Shown here: positions 19,483 to 28,734 of the stretch, one piece after another
Layout of the letters: each line of letters starts with the position of its first letter
Numbering within the stretch: the stretch's first letter is position 1
Source: Thalassospira sp. MCCC 1A01148
GTDB taxonomy: Bacteria > Pseudomonadota > Alphaproteobacteria > Rhodospirillales > Thalassospiraceae
Length of the DNA: 64,000 nucleotides
Direction of reading: 5' to 3'
NCBI RefSeq assembly: GCF_001613795.1
Contig: NZ_LPVZ01000012.1
Coordinates: forward strand, 248,001-312,000
The notes under the pieces: model-generated
Databases searched by the model: none
Seen by the model: only the letters and a program-made list of their open reading frames with translations
What the model was told of the DNA's origin: nothing
Program-made: the position numbers and the translations under genes

Positions 19483-20244
19483 TCAGGCCTGAATGACGTT
19501 CAAGCCACGCCGGGTGTAATTGGCAAGATAGCCGTTTGAAAGCTTGCGCCCCGTAACCAGACAGGAAATCGCATCAATGTCGCAAACCCGATGCGGCAGG
19601 CTGGTTTCCAGTTTGTCCGCGGTGGTGATGGCAATGACCTCGGCCGATTGGGCAATCATCGTGGCCTTTGTTGCGCGTTCTTCTGTGCTGCTGGTGGAAA
19701 GGCCAGCCTCGGGGTGAAGCGCGCAGGTGCCAAGCAGAGCGATATCGGCATTAAAGTTTCTGAGTTGATCAAGGGTCGTCGGACCGCAAACCGCCATATC
19801 GATTTTGCGAAATGTACCGCCGAGCATGATGACTTCAGCATTAGGATGATTGGCAAGTTCGACTGCGATCATCGGATTGACCGTAATCACGGTGCCGCGA
19901 AAGGACGGTTTGAGGTTGCGTGCAACCTCGCAGATGGTTGTGCCGCTATCGAAAAATGCCACGCAATCATCCGGGATCAGTTCACGCGCGGCTTTTTGGG
20001 CGATGGCAGTCCGTTCGGGTTGCAATTCCTGCGCACGTTCGGTGTAGCTTTCAAGGGCCGTATTGGGCAGAACCGCGCCGCCATGAATGCGGCGCAGATA
20101 GCCACCTTCTTCCATCTGACGCAGGTCGCGCCTGATCGTATCAAGGGATGCGTGAAAAAGGGCGGCTAGATCGTGGATATGAACTGTGCCTTGGCTTCGC
20201 AGAAGTTTGTGGATCTCGTCCTGGCGGCTTGAGACGCTCGACAT
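19483..20244 (-). CDS. DeoR/GlpR family transcriptional regulator
   Basis: 253-residue repressor. The N-terminal winged helix (about residues 6-58) has HIHDLAALFHASLDTIRRDL and GGYLRRIHGGAVL, the DeoR signature. The C-terminal DeoRC sensor domain resembles ribose-phosphate-isomerase-like folds, with DSGTTICEVARNL (about 100-112) and STEERATKATMIAQSA, typical of sugar-phosphate sensing. First gene of deoR-MFS(-hemB); autoregulation is likely but no operator was identified. Confidence 0.88.
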   Translation of the reverse strand: MSSVSSRQDEIHKLLRSQGTVHIHDLAALFHASLDTIRRDLRQMEEGGYLRRIHGGAVLPNTALESYTERAQELQPERTAIAQKAARELIPDDCVAFFDSGTTICEVARNLKPSFRGTVITVNPMIAVELANHPNAEVIMLGGTFRKIDMAVCGPTTLDQLRNFNADIALLGTCALHPEAGLSTSSTEERATKATMIAQSAEVIAITTADKLETSLPHRVCDIDAISCLVTGRKLSNGYLANYTRRGLNVIQA

Positions 20245-20317
20245 TTTCTTTGCCCATTTTGCATGTTGTGCATGTATTGCCCGTATTGGTTATCCCGGGC
20301 ACGCAAAGCGGTCAATA

Positions 20318-20349
20318 GAAAAACCGGCCAGATGAAGGTCTGGCCGGTT
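20318..20349 (-). terminator. Rho-independent terminator of the metY-like gene
   Basis: AACCGGCCAGA (20322-20332) pairs with TCTGGCCGGTT (20339-20349). On the minus strand a T-run follows. Confidence 0.85.
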
Positions 20350-20377
20350 CCCTGAATTTCAACGATGCGGTGTTTGA

Positions 20378-21664
20378 TCAGGCTTTATCAAGCGCCTGGG
20401 TCAAATCCGCCAGGATGTCGTCGATATGTTCGATGCCAATGGACAAGCGTACATAGCCATCAGTAACACCGGATGACAGCCGGTCTTCCTCTGATAGCTG
20501 GCTGTGAGTCGTCGTGGCCGGGTGAATGGCAAGGGACCGTGTATCCCCGATATTGGCCACGTGATAGAGGAGCTCCAGCGAATTGATGAATTTCTCGCCA
20601 GCACCCTTGCCGCCAGCCAGTTCAAATCCCATCAAGGAACCCAAGCCACCCTTAAGGTATTTGTCCGCACGACGGCGGGCCTCGCCATCCTGTTTGCTCG
20701 GGTGGATGACCTTGGTGACTTTCGGATGTGCTTCAAGGAAGTCGGCCACCTTGATCGCGTTTTCGCAATGGCGTTCCATGCGCAGCGGCAAGGTTTCCAT
20801 GCCCTGAATGGTCTGGAACGAATTGAATGGCGATGCAGCCGCGCCGACGTCGCGCAGAAGGGTACAGCGCAGTTTAATCGCGTATGCGACCGGGCCAATC
20901 GGTTTGACGGCCTCGGTCCAGACAGCCCCGTGATAGCTGGGGTCCGGTTCATTGAGAAGCGGGAAGCGCTTGGCGTGTTTTTCCCAATCAAACTTGCCCG
21001 AATCAACCACGATCCCGCCAACCGAGGTGCCGTGACCGGCAATGAATTTGGTGGTCGAGTACATGACGATGCTGGCGCCATGCTCGATCGGTTTGCAGAT
21101 CACCGGTGCTGCGGTGTTGTCCACAATCAACGGAATGCCAAGGTCATCGCCAATATCGGCAACTTCGCGGATCGGGAAGACCTGAAGTTTCGGGTTGGGC
21201 AGGGTTTCCGCATAGAAAGCACGCGTTTTGTCATCGGCAAGGCGACGGAAGTTCTCCGGATCCGATGGATCGGCAAAGCGGACTTCGATGCCCATCTGCT
21301 TGAAGGTGTTGGCAAACAGGTTCCAGGTGCCACCATAAAGGTCGGTGGAACTGACAATATTGTCGCCCGCCTGTGCGATGTTAAGAACCGCAAAGGTCGA
21401 AGCTGCCTGACCCGATGCCAGTGCGACAGCCGCAGCACCACCATCAAGGGCAGCAACCCGCTGTTCAAGCACATCATTGGTCGGGTTCATCAGGCGGGTA
21501 TAGATGTTGCCAAGTTCCTTAAGCGCAAACAGGTCTGCAGCATGCTGGGTGTCACGGAACTGATAGCTGGTTGTCTGATACAGCGGAACGGCAACGGACC
21601 CGGTTGTCGGTTCGGCCCGATAGCCTGCATGAAGGACAATGGTTTCCGGCTTGGTCGAAGACAT
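20378..21664 (-). CDS. metY: O-acetylhomoserine aminocarboxypropyltransferase (sulfhydrylase)
   Basis: PLP enzyme that makes homocysteine directly from O-acetylhomoserine and sulfide (methionine synthesis, cytoplasm). 428 residues, the MetY length, about 40 longer than MetB/MetC. ATG 21664 starts MSSTKPETIVLHAGYRAEP; the open frame extends upstream without support. YTRLMNPTNDVLEQRVAALDGG and the PLP Lys206 in MYSTTKFIAGHGTSVGG are intact. Divergent from the valine operon; the 227-nt gap has a GGTA-N6-TACC site, but the gap lacks a recognisable SAM-II riboswitch, which some alphaproteobacterial met genes have. Confidence 0.9.
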   Translation of the reverse strand: MSSTKPETIVLHAGYRAEPTTGSVAVPLYQTTSYQFRDTQHAADLFALKELGNIYTRLMNPTNDVLEQRVAALDGGAAAVALASGQAASTFAVLNIAQAGDNIVSSTDLYGGTWNLFANTFKQMGIEVRFADPSDPENFRRLADDKTRAFYAETLPNPKLQVFPIREVADIGDDLGIPLIVDNTAAPVICKPIEHGASIVMYSTTKFIAGHGTSVGGIVVDSGKFDWEKHAKRFPLLNEPDPSYHGAVWTEAVKPIGPVAYAIKLRCTLLRDVGAAASPFNSFQTIQGMETLPLRMERHCENAIKVADFLEAHPKVTKVIHPSKQDGEARRRADKYLKGGLGSLMGFELAGGKGAGEKFINSLELLYHVANIGDTRSLAIHPATTTHSQLSEEDRLSSGVTDGYVRLSIGIEHIDDILADLTQALDKA

Positions 21665-21800
21665 GATGAATGTTTCCCTGATTTTTCGTTGTTCCTGATG
21701 GGAGGAGGGTATGCGCAGCACCCCGGTATCTGCAAGGAACATTTGGCGAAATGGATCATATCCGGGAACGCACGGGGCGAGGATATGCGTAATTGTGATA

Positions 21801-21822
21801 ATTCGGTACGATTATACCGAAT
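21801..21822. promoter_or_regulatory. Operator-like inverted repeat, GGTA-N6-TACC type (site 3)
   Basis: Perfect 8-bp arms ATTCGGTA (21801-21808) and TACCGAAT (21815-21822) around CGATTA. It is 69 nt before the acyl-CoA dehydrogenase start and 136 nt before metY. It has the same arm length and spacing as site 1 at 12347. Confidence 0.65.
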
Positions 21823-21891
21823 GAATTGACAAGTGGCGGGTTTCACGTTTACGTAAAGGGAAAATACAAAAGTAAAAGAGGCGGCGATCCA

Positions 21892-23031
21892 ATGGAATTC
21901 AACCTGTCTGAAGATCAGCAGGCATTTGCCCAGGCTGCGCGTGATTTTGCTCAGAATGAAATGGCACCATATGCAGGTGACTGGGATGCAAATCATATCT
22001 TCCCCGAGGAAACCTTGCGGAAGGCAGCCGAACTTGGGTTTGCCGCGATTTATACCGGCGAGGAACATGGTGGCACAGGCCTTGGACGGCTTGATGCAGC
22101 GGTCATTTTCGAAGAACTTGCCTCAGCATGCCCATCCACTGCGGCGTATATTTCGATCCATAATATGGCTTGCTGGATGATCGACACGTTCGGCAATGAC
22201 GCACAGCGTGCGAAATATCTGCCGAAACTCGTCACGATGGAGCATTTCGCGAGCTACTGCCTGACCGAGCCGGGCGCCGGATCGGATGCCGGATCTCTTC
22301 GCACTCGTGCCGAACGCGACGGCGATCATTATATCCTCAATGGTGAGAAGGCGTTTATTTCCGGTGGATCGCGCAGCGATATCTATGTCGTGATGGCGCG
22401 TACTGGCGATGACAGCCCAAAAGGCATCTCCACCTTTATCGTGCCAAAGGATGCCGAGGGACTGTCATTTGGCAAACTTGAAGAAAAAATGGGCTGGAAC
22501 AGTCAGCCGACCGCAGCCGTTATCTTTAGTAATTGCAAGGTGCCTGTCGAAAACCGTCTGGGTGAAGAGGGCGAAGGTTTTAAGTTCGCCATGAAGGGCC
22601 TTGATGGTGGGCGGTTGAATATTGCAGCCTGTTCGATCGGCGGCGCACGAGCGGCAATGGAACACGCACGCGACCATATGAAGGTGCGTAAGCAGTTTGG
22701 CAAAAGTCTGGATCAGTTTCAGGCGCTGCAATTCAAGTTTGCCGATATGGTGACCGAACTCGAGGCGGCAAGACTGATGCTGCATAAAGGCGCATGGAAG
22801 CTGGATCACAAGACAGACGATGCCACACAGTTCTGTGCTATGGCCAAGCGCTTTGCGACTGATACCGGCTTTAATGTCTGTAACGAGGCGCTGCAGCTGC
22901 ATGGCGGATATGGTTATATTCGTGAATATCCCATCGAGCGGCTTTTGCGTGATCTGCGGGTGCACCAGATCCTTGAAGGTACCAACGAAATCATGCGCCT
23001 GATCATCGCGCGCGCTGCCCTGAAAGACTAG
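21892..23031 (+). CDS. Isobutyryl-CoA dehydrogenase (acyl-CoA dehydrogenase family)
   Basis: FAD enzyme predicted to oxidise isobutyryl-CoA to methacrylyl-CoA in valine degradation. 379 residues from ATG 21892, with an AGAGGCGG Shine-Dalgarno; the frame runs 22 codons further up. Family motifs: YCLTEPGAGSDAGSLRTRAE (FAD/substrate loop), RKQFGKSLDQFQALQFKFADM, LQLHGGYGYIREYPIERLLRD, and HQILEGTNEIMR with catalytic Glu362. Short-branched-chain specificity is inferred from the operon: the next genes are the following two valine steps. Stop and next ATG are three bases apart. Confidence 0.88.
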   Translation: MEFNLSEDQQAFAQAARDFAQNEMAPYAGDWDANHIFPEETLRKAAELGFAAIYTGEEHGGTGLGRLDAAVIFEELASACPSTAAYISIHNMACWMIDTFGNDAQRAKYLPKLVTMEHFASYCLTEPGAGSDAGSLRTRAERDGDHYILNGEKAFISGGSRSDIYVVMARTGDDSPKGISTFIVPKDAEGLSFGKLEEKMGWNSQPTAAVIFSNCKVPVENRLGEEGEGFKFAMKGLDGGRLNIAACSIGGARAAMEHARDHMKVRKQFGKSLDQFQALQFKFADMVTELEAARLMLHKGAWKLDHKTDDATQFCAMAKRFATDTGFNVCNEALQLHGGYGYIREYPIERLLRDLRVHQILEGTNEIMRLIIARAALKD

Positions 23032-23034
23032 GTT

Positions 23035-24126
23035 ATGAGTACTGTTTCAAATACATCTGACAATACCGCTGAAACACCCATTCTGTTTTCGCAGGATGGC
23101 CCGGTTGGGCGCATCGTTCTGAACCGCCCCAAGGCGCTGAATGCGCTTGATCTTGTGATGGTCGATATGATGATGGCGCAGCTTAAATCCTGGGAACAGG
23201 ATGAAACGGTCAAGGTCGTCGTTGTTGAGGGGGCAGGTGAAAAGGCATTTTGTGCCGGTGGAGATATCCGTGGCCTTTATGATGCACGTCAGGTTGACAA
23301 CGACGAAATGCTCGACGCGTTTTATCGTCGCGAATATCACCTGAACCACTATATCGCGACCTATCCAAAGCCATACATTGCACTGATGGACGGGATCACG
23401 ATGGGTGGTGGTGTCGGGGTTTCGGTCCACGGCCGGTTCCGCGTTGTGACCGAGCGTACCTTGTTTGCCATGCCCGAGACCGGCATTGGCTTCTTCCCCG
23501 ATGTTGGCGGGGGATATTTCCTGCCGCGTTGTCCCGGCAAAGTCGGGATGTATCTTGGCCTGACAGGTGCAAGGGTCAAGGCTGCCGATTGTCTTTATGC
23601 CGGGCTGGCGACACATGGCGCGGAAAGTGCAAAGCTTGATGCGATCAAGAATGCGCTGGCCAACGCGACGTGGGACGGAGATGATTTCGCCATCGTCGAG
23701 GACATCCTTAATAAGCATGAAGCACCGTTCGGCTCAGCGCCACTTTCAGAAATTCGCAGCGAGATCGACCATTGCTTTGCTGGCGACAGTGTCGCGGCGA
23801 TTTTCGAATCCCTGCAAGATGCCAATAGCGCGTTTGGGACAGAAACCCTTGAGACATTAAATGGCAAATCGCCCACAGCACTTTGCGTCAGCTTCGAGCA
23901 GATCCTTCAAGGTGCAGACATGTCGCTGGCAGAGGTCCTGAACATGGAATACCGCTTGGCGCAGCGCATGGTTTGCAAGCCGGACCTGTTTGAAGGCGTC
24001 AGGGCAGTGATTATCGACAAGGATCATGCGCCGAAATGGCAACATGGAGATGTTGGCCAGGTCGATCCGCGTGAAGTAGCGGAATACTTTGAAATGCTGC
24101 CAGAAGACAAAGAACTGAATCTTTAA
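23035..24126 (+). CDS. 3-hydroxyisobutyryl-CoA hydrolase (enoyl-CoA hydratase/isomerase family)
   Basis: Crotonase-fold thioesterase that frees 3-hydroxyisobutyrate from its CoA ester in valine degradation. 363 residues, about 100 longer than plain enoyl-CoA hydratases and right for HIBCH. Seen: GRIVLNRPKALNALDLVMVD, the oxyanion region AFCAGGDIRGLYDA, GITMGGGVGVSVHG, and ETGIGFFPDVGGGYFLPR with the Glu/Asp used by HIBCH. Translated from an ATG three bases after the dehydrogenase stop, and followed by mmsB after 85 nt. Alternative: a general crotonase, but the context supports HIBCH. Confidence 0.9.
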   Translation: MSTVSNTSDNTAETPILFSQDGPVGRIVLNRPKALNALDLVMVDMMMAQLKSWEQDETVKVVVVEGAGEKAFCAGGDIRGLYDARQVDNDEMLDAFYRREYHLNHYIATYPKPYIALMDGITMGGGVGVSVHGRFRVVTERTLFAMPETGIGFFPDVGGGYFLPRCPGKVGMYLGLTGARVKAADCLYAGLATHGAESAKLDAIKNALANATWDGDDFAIVEDILNKHEAPFGSAPLSEIRSEIDHCFAGDSVAAIFESLQDANSAFGTETLETLNGKSPTALCVSFEQILQGADMSLAEVLNMEYRLAQRMVCKPDLFEGVRAVIIDKDHAPKWQHGDVGQVDPREVAEYFEMLPEDKELNL

Positions 24127-24211
24127 AACAGAAACGACGGGAATATCATTCCGTCAGATGAATACAAAATCAGAACAAAACGCCCGGTTCGGGTGTCAGA
24201 GGAGACTTCAA

Positions 24212-25102
24212 ATGGCAAATATCGGTTTTATTGGTCTGGGCAATATGGGTGGCCCGATGGCGGCCAACCTGGTCAAGGCGGGGCACGCGGTGAAGGTTTT
24301 CGATCTTTCGGCGGATGCGGTTGCAAAAGCAGAGGATGCCGGTGCAACCAAGGCGTCATCGGTCGCTGATGCGGCCAGCAATGTTGAGTATGTTGTTACC
24401 GTTCTGCCAGCGGGTAAACATGTCCTTGCTGTTTATGACGGACCCGATGGTGTCATTGCGCATGCCAAGCCAGGTACTGTTCTGATCGACAGTTCGACAA
24501 TTGATGTGGACTCGGCGCGCAAGGCATCTGATCTGGCCCGCGCTGCCGGCCTTGGCGTGGTCGATGCGCCGATTTCGGGCGGAACAGCCGGTGCGGCCGC
24601 TGGAACCCTGACATTCATGGTTGGTGGGGCGGAAGCCGATTTTGCCAGTGCCGAACCCATTCTGGCTGGTATGGGCAGTAACATCATTCATGCAGGGGAC
24701 AGCGGTGCCGGGCAGGCGGCAAAGATTTGCAATAACATGGTTCTCGGTGTCAGCATGATTGCTGTTTCGGAGGCCTTCATGCTTGCCAAGCGTCTTGGTC
24801 TTGATGCGCAGAAGCTGTTTGAGGTTTCATCCAAGGCATCGGGTCAGTGTTGGGCGCTGACAAGCTATTGCCCGGTTCCCGGTCCTGTCCCGGCATCACC
24901 GGCCAATCGGGATTACCAGCCGGGCTTTGCGGTTGATATGATGCTCAAGGACCTCAAGCTGGCACAGCAGGCATCGGCATCTGCTGGCGCGACGACGCCG
25001 ATGGGGGCACTCGCCGAAAGCCTTTATGCGCTTTATTCCAATGGCGGAAATGGCGGCATGGATTTCTCGGCCATTGTAAAAATGCTGGATGGCGAGAAAT
25101 AA
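24212..25102 (+). CDS. mmsB: 3-hydroxyisobutyrate dehydrogenase
   Basis: NAD-dependent enzyme oxidising 3-hydroxyisobutyrate to methylmalonate semialdehyde, third step of this operon. 296 residues from ATG 24212 with GAGGAG upstream. The Rossmann motif is IGFIGLGNMGGPMAANL (residues 4-20). The substrate loop has DAPISGGTAGAAAGTL, and catalytic Lys171 lies in GQAAKICNNMVLG. The methylmalonate-semialdehyde dehydrogenase that should follow (MmsA) is not in the window. A terminator lies 26 nt after the stop. Confidence 0.92.
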   Translation: MANIGFIGLGNMGGPMAANLVKAGHAVKVFDLSADAVAKAEDAGATKASSVADAASNVEYVVTVLPAGKHVLAVYDGPDGVIAHAKPGTVLIDSSTIDVDSARKASDLARAAGLGVVDAPISGGTAGAAAGTLTFMVGGAEADFASAEPILAGMGSNIIHAGDSGAGQAAKICNNMVLGVSMIAVSEAFMLAKRLGLDAQKLFEVSSKASGQCWALTSYCPVPGPVPASPANRDYQPGFAVDMMLKDLKLAQQASASAGATTPMGALAESLYALYSNGGNGGMDFSAIVKMLDGEK

Positions 25103-25128
25103 ATAGTCCTCTGTACAGGTCAAGGAAG

Positions 25129-25155
25129 CGGGTCCGGTTTGCCGGGCCCGTTTTG
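25129..25155 (+). terminator. Rho-independent terminator after mmsB
   Basis: CGGGTCCGG (25129-25137), loop TTTG, CCGGGCCCG (25142-25150, one G-T pair), then TTTT. It closes the valine operon. Confidence 0.75.
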
Positions 25156-25225
25156 TTATATGTTGCGTTGTTGGAAAATGGCGGCACAATAGCATCATCC
25201 GTATTTTGACAAGATCAGTGCAGCA

Positions 25226-25417
25226 ATGGCCACACGCTATAACACGTCGAACGAAATCTATTTTGAACTGCGCAAGGTGGGTACCTATTTGCGGTGCACA
25301 GCGATTGATGGAAAGACCGGTGTCGAAGTGACGGTGGCCGGACCAATCAGCCGCAATCCCGAACAGCTAAAGCGTGTTGCGGCCCAAAAACTTGAATATG
25401 TCCTCAACAAGAAGTGA
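25226..25417 (+). CDS. Small conserved protein, DUF6898-like
   Basis: A 63-residue protein with a compact beta-rich look: YFELRKVGTYLRCTAIDG, then GVEVTVAGP and a basic C-terminal helix QLKRVAAQKLEYVLNKK. It resembles small alphaproteobacterial DUF6898 proteins, whose function is unknown. The family call is from memory of the pattern, not a search. It is a single gene between the mmsB terminator and a bidirectional terminator at 25490 shared with mucR. Confidence 0.65.
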   Translation: MATRYNTSNEIYFELRKVGTYLRCTAIDGKTGVEVTVAGPISRNPEQLKRVAAQKLEYVLNKK

Positions 25418-25489
25418 TCTTTTCCGTTCAGTTCCGTTTGCAGTCATCATGTATTGCGCGATCTGGCCTGAATTTGGATTAAGCAAAGA

Positions 25490-25520
25490 AAAACGCCGCC
25501 CGGGAATTGGGCGGCGTTTT
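25490..25520. terminator. Bidirectional terminator between the DUF6898-like gene and mucR
   Basis: AAAACGCCGCCC (25490-25501), loop GGGAATT, GGGCGGCGTTTT (25509-25520). Confidence 0.88.
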
Positions 25521-25548
25521 CTGTAATCGGTTTTGCTTGGGCAGGGCG

Positions 25549-25968
25549 TTATTTCGCCTTGCGACCCAGACCGATTTTCTTGGCGAACTGCGAACGCTGT
25601 TTGGCGTAGTTCGGGGCAACCATCGGGTAATCGGATGGCAGCCCCCATTTCGCGCGATATTCGTCCGGAGTAAGGTTGTAGGTCGTCCGCAGATGGCGTT
25701 TGAGCATTTTCAGCTTTTTGCCATCTTCAAGGCAGACGATAAAGTCGTCACCAATGGATTTCTTGATCGGGACAGCCGGTTTCAACGGTTCCTGTTCCGG
25801 TTCTTTGTCCACTTCGTGTATTTCATCAAGAGAAGCAAAGACGGTTGAAATCAGTTCCGGAATCTGTGCCGCAGCAAGGGCATTGTTGCTGACATACGCA
25901 GACACAATGTCGACGGTCATCTGTAAAAGTTCGTCGCGGTCAAGCACGCTGTTCTCGGTTTCAGCCAT
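25549..25968 (-). CDS. mucR: MucR/Ros family transcriptional regulator
   Basis: 139-residue DNA-binding protein of the Ros/MucR group, H-NS-like global regulators of surface polysaccharide, motility and cell-cycle genes in alphaproteobacteria. N-terminal dimer helices (about 10-50) are followed by the Ros fold: FIVCLEDGKKLKMLKRHLRT (Cys79, His92), then LTPDEYRAKWGLPSDYPMV and a basic tail ending KKIGLGRKAK. The second metal ligand after Cys79 is Asp, as in the less canonical Ml/MucR variants, so zinc binding may be altered or absent. The AT-rich upstream region is the sort of DNA MucR binds, so autoregulation is plausible. Confidence 0.9.
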   Translation of the reverse strand: MAETENSVLDRDELLQMTVDIVSAYVSNNALAAAQIPELISTVFASLDEIHEVDKEPEQEPLKPAVPIKKSIGDDFIVCLEDGKKLKMLKRHLRTTYNLTPDEYRAKWGLPSDYPMVAPNYAKQRSQFAKKIGLGRKAK

Positions 25969-26432
25969 AATTGAAGTAATCCTTCATTCGGTAAATCAGA
26001 TTAAAATTAATTCTGTATTCTTCCGATATAGTCAAACAACAGAAAAACACAAGAAGAATTGTTGTTCAATACCTGTATTCAAATAACTATCAGCTGTATT
26101 AAGAGAAAATTTTTATACTTCGTCATTTCACGCTCATTGATTTTAGGTCCGCATGTAAATGCAACCTGTCCGATTGCGCAATGCTACTGTTTAAATGGCA
26201 GGATCGTTCTGTACGGCGATATTACCATTCTGATACCCCAGTTGACCTTGTTGACGGCGATAAAACCGACATATGTGTTCAGTAAGTGGAGCGTCTGAAT
26301 CAAGCCGGTTTTACTGCGCCCGTTCTGTTTGGAAAACTTGCTGATTTGGGTGAGCTGCGCGTTGGCAGGTTCGACGCTATATGCTACAAGGCGCTCAATT
26401 TTAATCTTCTGCTTTGGGATGAAGGCACACCT
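25969..26432. other. AT-rich intergenic region between mucR and rpiB
   Basis: About 460 nt between divergent genes, distinctly AT-rich at 25975-26150. It must carry the mucR and rpiB promoters. Short open frames here show no coding signs. I see no RNA gene. Confidence 0.5.
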
Positions 26433-26876
26433 ATGACCGTCAAGACCCTTGCCATTGCTTCCGATCACGGTGGTGTTGAGTTGAAATCAGCAATCTCTGA
26501 TGCCCTGAAAAAGCGCGGAATTGACGTGCTTGATCTTGGTACAGATGGAACGGCGTCCGTGGATTATCCGGACTTCGCACAAGCGGTTGCCAAAACCATT
26601 ATCGATGGCAAGGCCGAGGCAGGCATTCTTGTCTGTGGGTCGGGCATCGGCATGAGCATGGCTGCCAACCGTTATCCGGAAATCCGGGCGGCACTGGTTC
26701 ATGATCGTCTTTCGACTGAACTTTGCCGTCAACATAATAACGCAAATGTCCTGTGCCTTGGTGCGCGCCTTATTGGCGAAGCCACGGCAATGGATTGCGT
26801 GGATGCGTTCTTGTCGACCGAATTTGAAGGCGGTCGCCACGAAGGTCGCGTTGCAAAAATGTCCTGCTCCGTCTGA
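26433..26876 (+). CDS. rpiB: Ribose-5-phosphate isomerase B
   Basis: Interconverts ribose 5-phosphate and ribulose 5-phosphate. 147 residues from ATG 26433; the longer open frame from 26286 is not supported. Motifs: [11 protein letters not shown] (substrate), [17 protein letters not shown], and [14 protein letters not shown], whose Cys is the usual RpiB catalytic base. It lies 85 nt upstream of glyA; rpiB-glyA-nrdR-rib is a frequent alphaproteobacterial order, with RpiB feeding ribulose 5-phosphate to the riboflavin branch made by ribBA downstream. Confidence 0.93.
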   Translation: MTVKTLAIASDHGGVELKSAISDALKKRGIDVLDLGTDGTASVDYPDFAQAVAKTIIDGKAEAGILVCGSGIGMSMAANRYPEIRAALVHDRLSTELCRQHNNANVLCLGARLIGEATAMDCVDAFLSTEFEGGRHEGRVAKMSCSV

Positions 26877-26961
26877 TTTTATCGCCATCTGGCATCAACC
26901 GGAACGGGCAGGCGGCCCCAAGGGTCGCTCCCCGTCACATCTCATCGAAAGAGGCCCCCGC

Positions 26962-28236
26962 ATGTCGTTCAAAGGCTTTTTCACCACCAGCTTGTCCGAA
27001 GCTGATCCGGCACTGTTCAAATCTGTTACCGACGAACTTGATCGTCAGCAGAACCAGATCGAAATGATTGCTTCGGAAAACATCGTTTCCAAAGCAGTTA
27101 TCGACGCACAGGGCACTGTCCTGACCAACAAATACGCCGAAGGTTATCCTTCGCGCCGTTATTACGGTGGTTGCGAGTATGTTGACGTTGCTGAACAGCT
27201 GGCAATTGACCGCGCCAAGGAAATCTTCGGCTGCGAATTTGTCAACGTTCAGCCCCATTCCGGCGCCCAGGCAAACGGTGCGGTAATGCTGGCCCTTTGC
27301 AAGCCGGGCGATACCATTCTGGGTATGTCGCTTGATGCTGGTGGTCACCTGACGCACGGTGCGCGTCCGGCCCTGTCGGGCAAGTGGTTCAACGCGGTTC
27401 AATATGGCGTTCGTGAAGATGACCTGACCCTTGATTACGATCAGGTCGAAGCCCTTGCTGTTGAACACAAGCCGGCGCTGATCATTGCCGGTGGTTCGGC
27501 CATTCCGCGTCAGATCGACTTCAAGCGTTTCCGTGAAATCGCTGACAAGGTGGGCGCGCTGTTGATGGTTGATATGGCGCACTTCGCTGGCCTGGTTGCC
27601 GGTGGCGTTCATCCGAGCCCGCTTCCTTATGCCGATGTTGTTACCACCACCACGCACAAAACCCTTCGCGGTCCGCGCGGCGGCATGATCCTGTCGAACA
27701 ACCTTGATATCGGCAAAAAGATCAATTCGGCGGTCTTCCCGGGTTTGCAGGGTGGTCCGCTGATGCATGTGATTGCAGCCAAGGCTGTTGCCTTTGGTGA
27801 AGCACTGCGTCCGGAATTCAAGGAATACGCACAGCAGGTCGTTGATAACGCCAAGGCGCTGGCCGAAGTCCTCGTCAAACGCGGCTTTGATATCGTGACC
27901 GGCGGTACCGATACGCACCTTATGCTGGTTGACCTGCGTCCGAAGGGCCTCAAAGGCAACACGGCAGAAGTCGCACTGGAACGCGCAGGCATCACGTGTA
28001 ACAAAAACGGTATTCCGTTTGACACCGAAAAGCCGACCATTACGTCTGGCGTGCGTCTTGGTACGCCGGCTGGTACCACGCGTGGTTTCGGTGTTGCCGA
28101 ATTCCAGCAGATTGGTGAACTGATCGGTGACGTTCTGGATGCCATGGTCGATAGCCCGGAAGGCAATGCCGAAGTGGAAGCCGCCGTCCGTGCGAAGGTT
28201 GAAGACCTCTGCAAGCGTTTCCCGATCTATTCCTGA
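26962..28236 (+). CDS. glyA: Serine hydroxymethyltransferase
   Basis: PLP enzyme converting serine and tetrahydrofolate to glycine and methylene-tetrahydrofolate, the main one-carbon source. 424 residues from ATG 26962; the open frame before it overlaps rpiB and is not used. [20 protein letters not shown], the PLP Lys233 in [14 protein letters not shown], and [13 protein letters not shown] are intact. Codon use is strongly biased (many GGT/CGT/ACC codons), consistent with high expression. Twenty-four nt separate it from nrdR. Confidence 0.96.
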   Translation: MSFKGFFTTSLSEADPALFKSVTDELDRQQNQIEMIASENIVSKAVIDAQGTVLTNKYAEGYPSRRYYGGCEYVDVAEQLAIDRAKEIFGCEFVNVQPHSGAQANGAVMLALCKPGDTILGMSLDAGGHLTHGARPALSGKWFNAVQYGVREDDLTLDYDQVEALAVEHKPALIIAGGSAIPRQIDFKRFREIADKVGALLMVDMAHFAGLVAGGVHPSPLPYADVVTTTTHKTLRGPRGGMILSNNLDIGKKINSAVFPGLQGGPLMHVIAAKAVAFGEALRPEFKEYAQQVVDNAKALAEVLVKRGFDIVTGGTDTHLMLVDLRPKGLKGNTAEVALERAGITCNKNGIPFDTEKPTITSGVRLGTPAGTTRGFGVAEFQQIGELIGDVLDAMVDSPEGNAEVEAAVRAKVEDLCKRFPIYS

Positions 28237-28260
28237 TCGATTTGAGGCTTAGATAAAAAT

Positions 28261-28734
28261 ATGCGTTGCCCGTTTTGCGGACATACCGATACCCAGGTTA
28301 AGGACTCCCGTCCGACCGAAGAGCATCATGCCATTCGCCGTCGCCGGTTCTGTCCTGCCTGTGGTTCACGCTTCACGACATTCGAACGTGTGCAGCTGCG
28401 TGAGTTGATGGTTGTGAAAACAGACGGGCAACGCGAATTGTTCGACCGCGACAAGCTGGCGCGGTCAATCTTCCTTGCCTGTCGCAAGCGCCCGATTGAA
28501 GACGAACGCGTTGAAAAGGCCCTGAACGGTATTCAACGCCGTCTTGAAAGCAGTGGCGAAAGCGACATTTCCACCGATACCATTGGCGAAATGGTGATGG
28601 AGGCGCTTAACGCCCTCGATCAGGTGGCGTATGTACGCTACGCTTCGGTGTACAAGAATTTCCGTGAAGCACGCGATTTTGAACAATTCGTCGAAAAAAT
28701 GCATGATGGGGAAGAAGAGGCGGACGCAGAGTAA
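28261..28734 (+). CDS. nrdR: Transcriptional repressor NrdR
   Basis: Represses ribonucleotide reductase genes in response to ATP/dATP. 157 residues: zinc ribbon with Cys3, Cys6, Cys31, Cys34 (MRCPFCG ... [13 protein letters not shown]), then an ATP-cone (about 48-138) with [16 protein letters not shown]. The C-terminus is acidic (GEEEADAE). Its TAA overlaps the ATG of ribD by one base (TAATG), so the two are coupled. Confidence 0.96.
   Translation: MRCPFCGHTDTQVKDSRPTEEHHAIRRRRFCPACGSRFTTFERVQLRELMVVKTDGQRELFDRDKLARSIFLACRKRPIEDERVEKALNGIQRRLESSGESDISTDTIGEMVMEALNALDQVAYVRYASVYKNFREARDFEQFVEKMHDGEEEADAE

Noticed and set aside
20245-20316. Additional gene between deoR and the metY terminator
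   Set aside because: About 70 nt only, no open frame; probably the deoR promoter.
21665-21891. SAM-II riboswitch before metY
   Set aside because: The leader lacks the conserved pseudoknot-forming sequence I would expect; only the GGTA-N6-TACC repeat stands out.
28237-28260. FMN riboswitch before the rib genes
   Set aside because: The gap is 24 nt, far too short, and the rib genes are coupled to nrdR.
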